Assembly: GCF_021462225.1 (NCBI RefSeq)
Contig: NC_061817.1
Span: forward strand, 955,326-1,019,325
Direction of reading: 5' to 3'
Origin: Girardinichthys multiradiatus
Taxonomy: Eukaryota > Chordata > Actinopteri > Cyprinodontiformes > Goodeidae
DNA: 64,000 nt
The translations under genes were made by a program, and so were the position numbers. This document shows positions 38,591 through 49,472 of the stretch, piece by piece. The notes below the pieces were generated by a model. That model did no database searches. It was not told the DNA's origin and worked only from the letters and a program-made list of their open reading frames with translations. Every line of letters starts with the position of its first letter. Within the stretch, counting starts at the first letter, position 1.

Positions 38591-38963
38591 CTACCCATGA
38601 TGTCATAGAGCCACAAACAAAACACAGTCCCCAGCAGCTGTTCACTCTCTACTCGGGCAGCTCTTTAAAGATGCAAATGGGAGAAACGCGTGAATGTTCT
38701 ACTTCCTGGCAAGCTGGACTTATTCAAACTTGGATCCAAAGTTAAGTTATGATCTGCTGTTCGTGTATCCAGTCATCAAGCCACAGGGGTAATTAAGACA
38801 AACTGTCTTAACCTTACTTTCTGAGCTTCTGCAGAAAAGGAATCTGAGCCAGAGATTCCATCAGAAGACAGGCCGAAGCGTTTTTCCCCACTGCCTGAAG
38901 AAGACAGTGTTGAAACTGCAGCACTGCATGCAGTCCGAGCAGAAGCTTTTTTCGCCTTCCCAG

Positions 38964-40804
38964 CAGTGGCGCCGCCGGGGGGGGGGAGGAAATAACATTT
39001 GCCAACCTGGTGGCCCCCCCCAGATGTAATAAGCTTGTGAATGCAGCATCAAACGGTGGTTAGAGTTTGCCCTCTTATAATGTTTGAAGTTACTTTTTTC
39101 TACTTGTGTAATGAACCACTGCTCTGTCTGTTTCAATTATTGGTGTCTAATCCCAGCAACATGTATAATACGATAAGGAAAGTGAGCTTGGTAATCTGTA
39201 TAAGGGAGAATTTGTCATGCACTGCAGAGGGCTGCAGCCGGTTCTGATCCAGCTGGTGAGCTGAATTAATTTTTAGCCTTTTCTATCTGAAAGTCCGATG
39301 GTGTCTGTGGGTGTGTTGCTGTGTCTAACATGTTCGCTTTGAAAAGGTTGCAAACCGTCTATATATATATTTACACCAGGTGGTATTTTAGCTCTCATTC
39401 TGACTCCAGCTAGCTGCTTCTACCTGTGAGAGACCCAGAGTTTACATTTGCAGAAGTTTGGCACCCAAGCAAAGCGAGGTATGTCATGTTTTAGATTTAT
39501 ATTGTTCTTAAGTTTACTTGTGAGGAAATGTGCTTGTTATTCTAAAGCAACGTGTTCAGTTTTATGACTTGGAATCTGGCTTATTTGTATTTATTTTGCA
39601 TTTTATGACTATGTAAAGCTACATTCTGAATGCAGGACTGTGATGCCGTTTTCGAGCTTGCCACTAGGGGCGCGGCTGGTTTGTGAGTAATGTTAAGAAC
39701 AGATGTAAACAAATGGTGTTTAAGTAAAGAGTGAGAATCTTCAGAAGCCAAGTTTAGTAGCAGTTTGAGTAGTATCTTGGAGAGTGTGCGTCCATAAGAC
39801 TGGTGAGTTGTGTAAACTGTTCTATTAGGATAATTTCTTAATTAGGTTTGTACTGGACATTTTCTGTTAGCTCCATTTACTTAATAGATGTGGCTATTGA
39901 TGGTAAGTTTTTACCTTGAGTTGGTGATTGTCTTTTTATATATGTAGTTGCCTTTTTCTAACTGGATCTCTACATTATAAGTGATTAAAATATACAGGAC
40001 TGAAGTAATGATAAAACAGTATATTTAATATGTTAACAAATATAGTTCAGGCTACAGATAAAGGCCTTTGGGCCAACTATTTAGGCTAAAAATACAGCTT
40101 GTGGCTGTAATATTTTATGTAACCTACTCATATCGGAAGTTGTGATTACAATGAATTATACACAAATGTTTATTTGTGTATTCTGTTTTGTAGAACCACA
40201 AACAGCTGTACCTGGTACCTGAACCTGCTAATGAAATAAACCATAAAGCATCACCTGGCCTGATCATTGACTTGGTAGTCATACAGGTTTTAACCAGGGC
40301 ACGCTCTATGATCCCCACCATATTAAACTGGTCATTAATGTTAGAAATCACCTTTACCGTTACTACAATCAGTTATGTTTAGAACCTTGTTTAACAAACA
40401 CTGTTTGCTTCCATTTATGTTTATTTTATAGTTTCCACGTTGCAGGAATGTGTTCTGGAGATAAAGGATTATCCTGGATGCTCTGAAATGGAGAAATAAA
40501 TATCTGTACTTGTCAGAGACTCTCTTTTGGGATTTTTCAATGTCAAGGGCATGTAGGCTGTGAAACTTTAAATGCTGGAAAGTGTTCTGGAGAACTTTAA
40601 ATTGTGTTTTCTTATCAGTCTGAAATATAAATTTGTAAAAACAAATGACAAATGGTCTGTGATAGTTTTTGTTGTTGTTCGTTTATAATTTTACAGCATC
40701 ATAACATTTTTCAAAGTCATTGGTTTTGATTTTGGTGTGCCACCCCAAGATTTTTAAGGTCCGCATGTGGCCCCTCCTGTGAAAAATTTCTGGGGGCACC
40801 ACTG
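38964..40804 (+). mobile_element. hAT-type element inserted in a coding exon
   Basis: 1841 bp with terminal inverted repeats CAGTGGCGCC and, inverted, CAGTGGTGCC, and an exact 8-bp target duplication CTTCCCAG at 38956-38963 and 40805-40812. Eight-base duplications and a CAGTGG start are typical of hAT transposons. No long open frame or hAT transposase motif is visible, so it is probably non-autonomous. Both ends carry G/C-rich runs, including a 10-base G run on the left. Direction is arbitrary. Confidence 0.9.
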
Positions 40805-40958
40805 CTTCCCAGCTGCTACTGAGGGCAGCCGCTACCCCAGCTCCTTTGTTCGCAGCTACCACAGCTCCTCATTGCCCCTGGACCCCCAGTCCTTCTGTTC
40901 ATCAGAACGGTGGATAAAAGAGGTGGTGTCTGAGCAGGAAAAATTATTGCAGCATTAA

Positions 40959-42050
40959 ACTATTTAAATGTTATTTATTTCATTGTGTTTTGCTTGTTTG
41001 TGGTGGCAAACTATTTGCTAATATGTGCTAACAGGCCTCTAAGCCGGTTTATTTGTATGTGTTGTGTTTTAAAGCTACGTCAAACTTTACTTCAGTGAGT
41101 GGTTTAAACACAAATTGGCTGTAACAAAGCGTCAGCGCTCATCACACATTAATTACACTAACATTTATATACTGGTAGTTAAAGATATCTGTGTGTCTTA
41201 AAGAAGTTGATAAAAACGCTATAACCTTTCCTTTGCTAGCTACAACTGTTAACCCGTATCGGACATCTACGTGTCTGTCTGGTCGTTTGTTCGCCATCTT
41301 GTGAGAGTCCTTAGATGTTTCTCTCTGCCATTTTAGTAGTCTAATACTCCATGTGATAGCTAGTTAACAACATTAAGTTCAATTATTGATTTCTAATTGG
41401 GCAAGTAATATTTTCTTAAATATAATTTTACCAAAAATAATGGTGTCTGTTTAAAACAACATTAAGAATGAATTCTTCAAAAGTTTATTGATTTCCAATT
41501 TAGCAAATCATTCTGTAAGATATTCTGATCTGCATTGTGACTAGTTCTTTGAACACATATGTTGTTCGTCTTGATTAGTTGTAAAACTAATTTGACCTCA
41601 TTTCTAAATTTCTCAAAATAAACCCTTGTTCTTAAACATATATAACCACATTGAACTGTAATATCATTGTATCAGTTTTATTGATTCCCTTGTTCCTTTA
41701 TTTGTATATAGTTCATTAGTTTCCTTTATTCATTCATTGCTTGCTTTCACAGCTTGTTGTTTGAGAACGCCAGTACATGAATTCCCTCCTTCATCTATTG
41801 TTCTATAATACTACACCTTACCAGGCAGGTATTCATAAAACATGACTGGAAGACTGAGAGCTGTTTGACTATTAATTCCTGATAATCAGTTGGTATTACT
41901 CACTTTGTTAACAATTGCCTTTGGCACTTATTAATAGTTATTTATGGTGAAACAAACCCTATTGTTGGATAACACACCCGAGCAAATCGACCGGTTTCCG
42001 CAACACCTTGATTCCTCAACATTTACTACCATCATGTTAGAAATTCCCTA
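40959..42050. other. Intergenic stretch, nothing firmly recognised
   Basis: The 3' UTR of the unknown gene probably begins here. A CGCCATCTTGTGAG motif at about 41290 looks like a YY1-type site but no transcript can be inferred. The rest is AT-rich. Confidence 0.35.
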
Positions 42051-42058
42051 GAGCCAGC

Positions 42059-43160
42059 CTAAGCATCTAGGGATCGGGCCGCTGAGGTCTCCACCTTCGT
42101 CCGCCACCTTCGTCCGCCACCCAATCCTCTTTGCACCGGTCCCTCACGGTTCCCCCCTGCAGGTGGTGGCCCCACTGGGGGATGGCCTTGCGTCTCTCGT
42201 TCGGGCATGGCCCGGCCGGGTCCCGCGAGGAGCAACCCGGCCACCAGGCGCTCTCCGGTGAGATAACTTTTATGGACAGGATTTCTAGACGCAGCCAAGG
42301 GCCGGAGGGGGTCTGGTTTGGGGACCAGTGGATTTCGTCTCTTCTTTTTGCGGATGACGTGGTCCTGCTGGCCCCCTCTAGCCAAGACCTACAGCATGCG
42401 CTGTGGCGGTTCGCAGCCGAGTGTGAAGCGGCTGGGATGAGGATCAGCTCCTCCAAGTCCGAGGCCATGGTACTCGACCGGAAAAGGGTGGCTTGTCCTC
42501 TTCAGGTTGGAGGGGAGTTCCTGCCTCAAGTGGAGGAGTTTAAGTATCTCGGGGTCATGTTCACGAGTGGGGGAAAAATGGAGCGGGAGATCGACAGACG
42601 GATCGGTGCGGCTGCCGCAGTAATGGGGGCGCTGTGCCGGTCCGTTGTGGTGAAGAGAGAGCTGAGCCGAAAAGCAAAGCTCTCAATTTACCGGTCGGTC
42701 TACGTTCCTACCCTCACCTATGGCCATGAACTTTGGGTCATGACCGAAAGAACGAGATCCCAGATACAAGCGGCTGAAATGAGCTTCCTCCGTAGGGTGG
42801 CTGGGCACTCCCTTAGAGATAGGGTGAGGAGCTCGGCCATCCGGGAGGAGCTCGGAGTAGAGCTGCTGCTCCTCCACATCGAGAGGAGCCAGTTGAGGTG
42901 GCTCGGGCATCTATACCGGATGCCTCCTGGACGTCTTCCTCGGGAGGTGTTCCAGGCACGTCCCAGCGTGAGGAGGCCCAGGGGACGGCCCAGGACACAC
43001 TGGAGGGACTATGTCTCTCGGCTGGCCTGGGTACGCCTTGGGCTCCCCCTGGAGGAGCTGGAGGAGGTGTCTGGGGAGAGGGACGTCTGGGTGTCTCTGC
43101 TTAGTCTGTTGCCCCCGCGACCCGGTCCCGGATAAGCGGAAGACGACGAGTATGAGTACG
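42059..43160 (+). mobile_element. LINE copy B: inverted 5' leader joined to reverse-transcriptase 3' part
   Basis: 42266-43135 is an intact plus-strand frame for the second half of the reverse transcriptase and the C-terminal region: SSLLFADDVVLLAPS (active-site FADD), RISSSKSEAMVLDRKRV, VEEFKYLGVMFTSGGKMER, YVPTLTYGHELWVMTERTRS, then a long Arg-rich tail to PPRPGPG. Text at 42059-42255 matches the element's 5' leader in reverse complement, as judged against the leader in copy D at 55300-55500. The endonuclease and early reverse-transcriptase parts are missing. This head-inverted form is what twin priming gives. The 3' end is CCGGATAAGCGGAAGACGAC. Confidence 0.85.
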
Positions 43161-43189
43161 ACTGTGGACAGCATTGATGCGCCACCAAC

Positions 43190-44080
43190 GGGTCGACAAA
43201 CCTAGCCTTCCCCGTGAGGACCGCCCCGCTCCATCCAGAAGCAACAGAACATGCAGGACCCGGAAGAAATTCCCCTGGCACCCTCAGCCGCTCCGGACTC
43301 AGGCCCAGGACCAACTCAGCTGAACAAGACTGCAGGTCCTCTTCAGGGGTCAAACACAGGCCCAACAGAACCCAAGGCAGGCGATCCATCCAGCTATTAT
43401 CCATCATGGGTACGGTGGAACCATTCACAAAGGCCATTGGCCTGTAGGTGGTAGGCGGCAGTATGATGGAATTTAACCCTAAGGCTCTCTGCCACTGCAG
43501 TCCACATTTCAAATGTGAACTGGGGGCCACTGTCGGAGGTCGGATCCAATGGCACACCAAAACATGACTCTCAGCAGGAGATAAATGCCCAAGCGACTTC
43601 TACAGAAGTGGTTGATGACAGAGGAAACACTTCTGGCCACCTGGTAGTCCTGCCTGCCATAGTCAGGAGGAAGATAAAACCTCTGGACGGGGGAAGCGGA
43701 CCCACCAAGTCCACATGGTCGAACTTGCACTGCAGAATAGGAAACTGCTCCAGTGGAACCTTAGTGTGTTGCTGCACCTTAGCACGCTGGCAAGCTATAC
43801 AGGAAGACGCCCAGGTCCGAACATCTCTAAGCAGTGCTAGCATGTTCTCCATCAGCCCAGAGGGCTTGCAATTTCCCAAGCCGTTTGTCAGCGTTTGGCA
43901 GGTTCCACAGCAGTCCCATCAGACGGCGGCTGGAAACAGAATCCAATGCTGCAATGATGTGGAAATACTTGGTGTCATCAGTTGTTATCTGACAGAAAGG
44001 GAACTGAGAGGGTGAACTAAAGCCTGTTTGAAACATGTTGGGGCGCAGCCTGCAGCAAGATAAGTATAAATACATTTTTC
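43190..44080 (-). mobile_element. Ty3/gypsy retrotransposon integrase relic
   Basis: The minus-strand frame 43879-43571 reads WASSCIACQRAKVQQHTKVP (zinc-binding CxxC), FDHVDLVGPLPPSRGFIF with the first catalytic aspartate, and WPEVFPLSSTTSVEVAWAF. Further text around 43560-43200 gives DNSWMDRLPWVLLGL, AELVLGLSPERLRVPGEF and a C-terminal part. Frames shift several times and the usual TMVDR motif is TMAGR, so it is inactive. It directly abuts LINE copy B. Confidence 0.8.
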
Positions 44081-45270
44081 GATAAAAGGCCCAACAGTAT
44101 CAAAAATATTTCAGCAAGCTTGGAGGAAGGCAACTAATGGACATTAAGATGATTTTATGTAATGAACTACCCTTTATAATTCCCTCAGAGAAACAGGCTC
44201 AAACTGCTCCAAGAAAGCTGAGCACACAGGTGGTAAACTAGGGTCAGAGGCAGTAGGGGACAAGATATTAGACTTTATTGAGGAGATGGAAGGGCAAAAG
44301 GGGAACTGGAACTCTGGTGGAGGTTGGTCGGGGACTGAGGATGACAAGTAAGTGGTAATTGTTTTGAGTGATAAAAAATTGATAAACTTTGTAGAAAGAA
44401 GCGAATGACCTTACTTCTGCCTTGATAAAGTCACCCACAGAGTCTAACAGATGGTGGTCTTTGGTAGCTTGTTAGTGTTGAGTCGCCCTTTGTCCTTCAG
44501 GGAAATTGTACAATTGAGTGGTAGGTGTTGGAGTTTGGACAGGCAGGTCAGCAAGAGGTGAGTGTCAGAGTGAAGGACGCAACTGTTTCCAGTAGGTTTT
44601 TTATAGGGGCAGCGGAGAGACTAACAGTGGGACTCGCAGGACGGCTATACCCTTGGATCCACAGAGCTAGGAACTGATTACCAGGGTGAAGAAACTGGAA
44701 CTTGAACTGAGTCTGGATCCCAGTGACAAAAGAGAAGGCTCAGGCAAGAGCACAACAAGAGCAAAATCACTAGTGAATTCTGTCCTGATTACCGCACAAG
44801 CAGAGCTAACAATCAGGCATCTCACAATTGGTTTTCTGCTCTTTTTAAGGGCCTCCTGATTAGTCCTTATGAGCAGCAGCTGTGAAACTCTACCTGCCAG
44901 TCACACCCTGCAGAGAGTAGGTGAGAGACAAAATACACGAACACTGACTAACCTGTACACAGTTCTGTAGATATTACAATTTGAGGACACTAGGTTTGAG
45001 ATGAACCGTGTCACACATTCAATCTAGTCTTGTCCATCTTCTCTCAGCGCATCTGCGTTCAGTTCTGAAAGTGCGCAAGTGTTCAAGGCTCGGACAGTGG
45101 CTTAGCTCACACAATCATAAGTGGTGGGATTGAGTCCAAGATTTCAGTACACGTAGAATTAAAAAGAACAAAAAGGTCCTTTGCGCTTTCATTGGTTGCA
45201 TTTATTATCCCACAATCAAGGTTTGAGGCCAACAATTGAGGGGCTATTAAAGCATCAAGCCTTCGTCTTT
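44081..45270. other. Repeat-like stretch, possible retrotransposon leader or LTR
   Basis: The stretch from about 44270 (AGACTTTATTGAGGAGATGG) to 44960 has the look of a gypsy LTR or leader in antisense, with a CTTTTTAAGGGCCTCCTGAT segment. No matching second copy is seen. No gene recognised. Confidence 0.35.
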
Positions 45271-45279
45271 TACATTCTG

Positions 45280-46400
45280 TTGTCTATAGCTTATTCGCAG
45301 TACAATGCAACGTTATGGTGAATAGCACAGGAAAATGATCAGAGACAGAGGGGCCAGAAAACCACTGCGTCAAGTTAAAGTGCCGAACCTGTAAATATTT
45401 GAAAACAATGGGAAGCTGGCAAATCACATTTATTTGACAACTGGGCAACATAAGCAAACCTGTTTTCAATTAAGAGATCTTTAAAATATTTTAAGCCCTT
45501 ACTTAGCCACACACTGAATGTAGCATCCTGGAGCAAAGGAGGAAAAGTTTATTAAATGCAACCAGACAACAGGGATTTATCTGTTGAAGGACAAAGTGTT
45601 TCCTTAATTTGTGATAAAATTTTAAAAGAGCTGTGAACTATAGGGTTAGTGGTTGCAAGATTAAGAGGTAGGGGCAACGATGCACCAATCAAAGCTGATG
45701 AGGACAGACCACTAGGGCTTTTTCATATCTGCCCAAATGGTGCCAATATTGCCGAGCTGCAGTACACCCAAAACTAGAAGCAACACAGATTACATGCCCA
45801 ACAATAGTACCCACATTCTGGAAGAGCCAGAGCATGAGCTTGCTTTAATTTTCTGCAAGTGATCTTTCCTCAGATGTGGCTTTTTACCATTCCAAATGTA
45901 TGCTGAAATAATGGAGCGCAATTTTTTTAAAAGCACTTGATATAAAAACCATAAGACACTGAAATAGGTACCTAAATAAGCCTTGCCCTTTTGATCATAT
46001 GCACTACTTCAGTTTAAGGAAGGGGAAGTAACAATTTATCAGTTATTGTATCTGTTTTTGTTCTTAACTATATATTTCCAAATGTATTTATGTCAACTGT
46101 ATGTTTGTCTATGTGTAGCACCTTACCACCAAAGCAAATTCCTCAAACACTACTTGGCAATAAGTTTTTTTCTGATTCTAGGGTTTATTTTTATAAAGGT
46201 CATCAAAAATCTTGGTTATGGCAATACCCAAATAAACAAAACTTTATGTAGCTATCTTAAAATGAGCCCTAATGGTAGTAAGAGCTGAGGTATTCAAACT
46301 CTAAGACAGGAGCTTGCTGTTATGCATGTTTAGTTTGTACCCAGAAAACTGAGTGAGAAGTGTTAAAATGTGAGGGATGGTCGATGCAGTGAGGATTTTA
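45280..46400 (-). mobile_element. L1/Tx1-like LINE reverse-transcriptase C-terminal relic
   Basis: On the minus strand, in shifting frames: a PSLTF...LGTN-like stretch (46380-46280) resembling the SGYKLN motif, then FKKLRSIISAYIWNGKKPHL at about 45930-45870, and LPIVFKYLQVRHFNLTQW at about 45430-45370. These follow the order of the L1-type RT C-terminal region. Stops and frameshifts are frequent, so the copy is old. Confidence 0.55.
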
Positions 46401-46929
46401 TCTTGGAGGTGGGGACTCTTACCTTTTGGGATGCAGCCTTTCTGACGGCATGGTCCTGCAAATCCTCAAACTCTGCTTCAGCTTTTTCCATCCTCATTAC
46501 ACCTTTGAGAACTCAAATTTTGCAGCATTCTCTCATTGAAGAGCAATCTGAAACCTGATCTGTATTTGAAAATATTTTTTAGTTACCAGCAGTGATTTCC
46601 GCTGGTACAAGGCTAGCTGACAAAGAACATTTGACATCTGAGCGCCTCTAGTCAGATATTTAATGAAGTTGTCCAATTGAGCAAGGTTAAAACTAGTACA
46701 CTTATTCCATTCATCTAGAAACAAGCAGATGAGACCAGCAAAATCGACCTTCGGTCTGTTTGTGTCTGCTGAGTCCACAGTGTAGGATACTGACTTCATC
46801 ATCCTTGCTGAGCTGACAAAACAACAAACAGTTGTAAAACAATTGTGAAAAGCAAAAACACACACAAGCCAACAAATATATGTATAGCTGTATATGTATA
46901 TTTAACTATACATATATTGCAAACATATA
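46401..46929. other. Possible ORF1-like retroelement remnant
   Basis: The minus-strand frame 46865-46533 is open for 110 residues without any family motif that I can name. Its place upstream of the L1-like relic, in the same orientation, makes an ORF1 remnant possible but unproven. Confidence 0.25.
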
Positions 46930-48199
46930 CAGGGGTTGGACAATGAAACTGAAACACCTGGTTTTAGACCACAATAATTTATTCGTATGGTGTAGGGCCT
47001 CCTTTTGCGGCCAATACAGCGTCAATTCATCTTGGGAATGACATATACAAGTCCTGCACAGTGGTCAGTGGGATTTTAAGCCATTCTTCTTGCAGGATAG
47101 TGGCCAGGTCACTACGTGATACTGGTGGAGGAAAACGTTTCCTGACTCGCTTCTCCAAAACACCCCAAAGTGGCTCAATAATATTTAAATCTGGTGACTG
47201 TGCAGGCCATGGGAGATGTTCAACTTCACTTTCATGTTCATCAAACCAATCTTTCACCAGTCTTGCTGTGTGTATTGGTGCATTGTCATCCTGATACACG
47301 GCACCGCCTTCAGGATACAATATTTGAACCATTGGATGCACATGGTCCTCAAGAATGGTTCGATGGTCCTTGGCAGTGACCCGCCCATCTAGCATAAGTA
47401 TTGGGCCGAGGGAATTCCATGATATGGCAGCCCAAACCATCACTGATCCACCCCCATGCTTCACTCTGGGCATGCAACAGTCTGGGTGGTACGCTTCTTT
47501 GGGGCTTCTCCACACCGTAACTCTCCCGGATGTGGGGAAAACAGTAAAAGTGGACTCATCAGAGAACAATACATGTTTCACATTGTCCACAGCCCAAGAT
47601 TTGCGCTCCTTGCACCATTGAAACTGACGTTTGGCATTGGCATGAGTGACCAAAGGTTTGGCTATAGCAGCCCGGCCGTGTATATTGAGCCTGTGGAGCT
47701 CCCGACGGACAGTTCTGGTGGAAACAGGAGAGTTGAGGTGCACATTTAATTCTGCCGTGATTTGGGCAGCCGTGGTTTTATGTTTTTTGGATACAATCCA
47801 GGTTAGCACCCGAACATCCCTTTCAGACAGCTTCCTCTTGCGTCCACAGTTAATCCTGTTGGATGTGGTTTGTCCTTCATGGTGGTATGCTGACATTACC
47901 CTGGATACTGTGGCTCTTGATACATCACAAAGACTTGCTGTCTTGGTCACAGATGTGCCAGCAAGATGTGCACCAACAATTTGTCCTTTTTTTAATTCTG
48001 GTATGTCACCCATAATGTTGTGTGCATTTCAATAATTTGAGCAAAACTGTGCTCTTACCCTGCTAATTGAACCTTCACACTCTGCTCTTACTGGTGCAAT
48101 GTGCAATCAATGAAGACTGGCTACCAGGCTGGTCCAATTTAGCCATGAAACCACCAACACTAAAATGACAGGTGTTTCAGTTTCATTGTCCAACCCCTG
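46930..48199 (-). mobile_element. Tc1-like DD36E element, nearly complete
   Basis: 1270 bp flanked by TA, with 31-bp terminal inverted repeats starting CAGGGGTTGGACAATGAAAC. It encodes one transposase frame on the minus strand. It is close to intact: only one nonsense change near the end of the transposase can be seen. Its short repeats set it apart from copies 1 and 2. Confidence 0.93.
47027..48013 (-). CDS. Tc1-like DD36E transposase with a late premature stop
   Basis: 328 residues starting MGDIPELKKG. Residues 1-110 hold the helix-turn-helix region with an INCGRKRKL linker at 54-62. The catalytic residues are D152 (FSDES), D243 (YQDDNAPIH) and E280 (NIIEPLW), with 36 residues between the last two, which places it with DD36E Tc1 elements rather than the DD34E copies. 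The frame ends at a TGA after SFPR, and the same frame reads on for 17 more codons with typical transposase C-terminal residues before a second stop, so the TGA is probably a decayed CGA. All else is open. Confidence 0.92.
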   Translation of the reverse strand: MGDIPELKKGQIVGAHLAGTSVTKTASLCDVSRATVSRVMSAYHHEGQTTSNRINCGRKRKLSERDVRVLTWIVSKKHKTTAAQITAELNVHLNSPVSTRTVRRELHRLNIHGRAAIAKPLVTHANAKRQFQWCKERKSWAVDNVKHVLFSDESTFTVFPTSGRVTVWRSPKEAYHPDCCMPRVKHGGGSVMVWAAISWNSLGPILMLDGRVTAKDHRTILEDHVHPMVQILYPEGGAVYQDDNAPIHTARLVKDWFDEHESEVEHLPWPAQSPDLNIIEPLWGVLEKRVRKRFPPPVSRSDLATILQEEWLKIPLTTVQDLYMSFPR

Positions 48200-48244
48200 T
48201 ATATGTGTGTGTAAAAGCAGATGCACTGGTTGACAGCTCAACCT

Positions 48245-49420
48245 GTGGCTTATTATAACACTGAGCTCCTCACCCTATCTCTAAGAGAGTGCCTGGCCAC
48301 CCTGCAGAGGAAGCTCATTTCACCCACTTGTATCCGGGATCTCGTTTGATCACGACACAAGGTTCATGCCCATAGGTGAGGGTAGGAACTTAGACCGACT
48401 AGTACATCGAGAGCTTCGCTTTCGGCTCAGCTCTCTTTTCACCACAACGGACCGGCACAGCGTCCTCATTACTGCGGCAGCCGCACTTATCCGTCTGTCA
48501 ATCTCCCACTCCATTCTCCCCTCACTCATGAATGACACCCCGAGATACTTGAACTCCTCAACTTGAGGCAGGAGCTGTCCTCAAACCTGAAGAGGGCAAG
48601 CCACCCTTTTCCGGTTGAGAACCCTGACCTCAGACTTGGAAGAACTGATCCTCATCGCAGCTGCCTCAAACTCGGCTGTGAACCACCCCAGTGCATGCTT
48701 TAGGTCTTTTCTAGAGGGGACCAGCAGGACCACTTCATCTGCAAAAAGAAGAGACGAAATCCACTGGTCCCTAAACCACACCCCCTCTGGCCGTAGGCTG
48801 TGCCTAGAAATCCTGTCCATAAAAGTTATGAACAGGACTTGTGACAAAGGGCAGCCCTGCCAGAGTCCAAAATGCACTGGGGACAGGTCCCAATTAGTGC
48901 CAGCAATGCGGACTAAATTCCTACTAATCTTGTACAGAGACCGGATGGCCCCTAATAAAGGGCCCCCGACTGTATACTCCTGGAGCGCCCCCCACAGGGC
49001 ACCACAAAGGACACGGTCGAATGCCTTCTCCACTTCCAAAAAAACACATGTGGACCGGTTGGGGAAACTCCCATGAACCCTCGAGCACCCTGTAGAGGGT
49101 GTAGAACTGGTCCAGTGTTCCACGGCCAGGAAAATAACTTCTCCTCCTGAAGCCAACGTTCAACTATCGACCGGACTCTCCTCTCCAATACCCTGGCATG
49201 GAGCTTACCAGGGAGGCTGAGGAGTGTGATCCCCTGTATTTGGAACACACCCTTTGACCCCCTTCTTCTTAAACGCTTCTCCACATTTTGTGGTGGTCAG
49301 GGATAGTGCCTCTGGACTGGCAAACCAGGGTGGTGGTCCTCTTCTTCTGAAAAGGGGACCACCACCCCGGTTTGCCAGTCCAGAGGCACTGTCCCCGACC
49401 GCCACGAAATGTTGAGGGGT
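48245..49420 (-). mobile_element. LINE copy C, with a foldback inside the reverse-transcriptase region
   Basis: Minus-strand reading gives the same LINE as copies A, B and D: GRGTLDQFYTLYRVLEGSWE at about 49120, then ITFMDRISRHS and SSLLFADEVVLLVPS, where the active-site FADD has become FADE, then MRISSSKSEVRVLNRKRV and, in another frame, a VVKRELSRK block. Several frameshifts occur. At its 5' side a 64-base segment is present twice as an inverted pair (49281-49344 and 49350-49414). Confidence 0.8.
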
Positions 49421-49472
49421 AATTATTAAACTTAAACTTTGTGAACTATTAATAAAGTTTGAATATTTGTCA

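Larger units (their letters stand above)
37856..40958 (+). pseudogene. Unrecognised gene, last two coding exons; last exon interrupted by a hAT element
   Basis: Exon 37856-37991 follows TTGTTTCAG and ends CCAG|GTTTAG. In the frame starting PPAAPFLYLHLFKF it ends in phase 1. The next exon starts at 38835 after GCTTCTGCAG and reads KESEPEIPSEDRPKRFSPLP, then VETAALHAVRAEAFFAFP. Here a hAT element (38964-40804) breaks in. The same frame resumes after it with AATEGSRYPSSFVRSYHSSS and SSERWIKEVVSEQEKLLQH and ends in TAA at 40956-40958. The two halves fit exactly when one 8-bp target copy is counted. As it stands, the frame runs ten residues into the element and stops at 38993-38995, losing 48 residues. 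Upstream exons were not found. I do not know the family. Calling it a broken gene is inference. Confidence 0.55.

Noticed and set aside
42131..42265. The first 45 codons of a 334-residue plus-strand frame
   Set aside because: This part is the inverted leader of the LINE, joined in frame by chance to the true reverse-transcriptase text.
43571..44015. Plus-strand open frames over the gypsy integrase relic
   Set aside because: They are shadows of the minus-strand integrase coding text.
45284..45469. A LINE endonuclease end (PSVSDHFPVLFT)
   Set aside because: The neighbouring LQVRHF and YIWNGKKPHL blocks fit the C-terminal region of an L1-type reverse transcriptase better; the SDH-like text may be chance.
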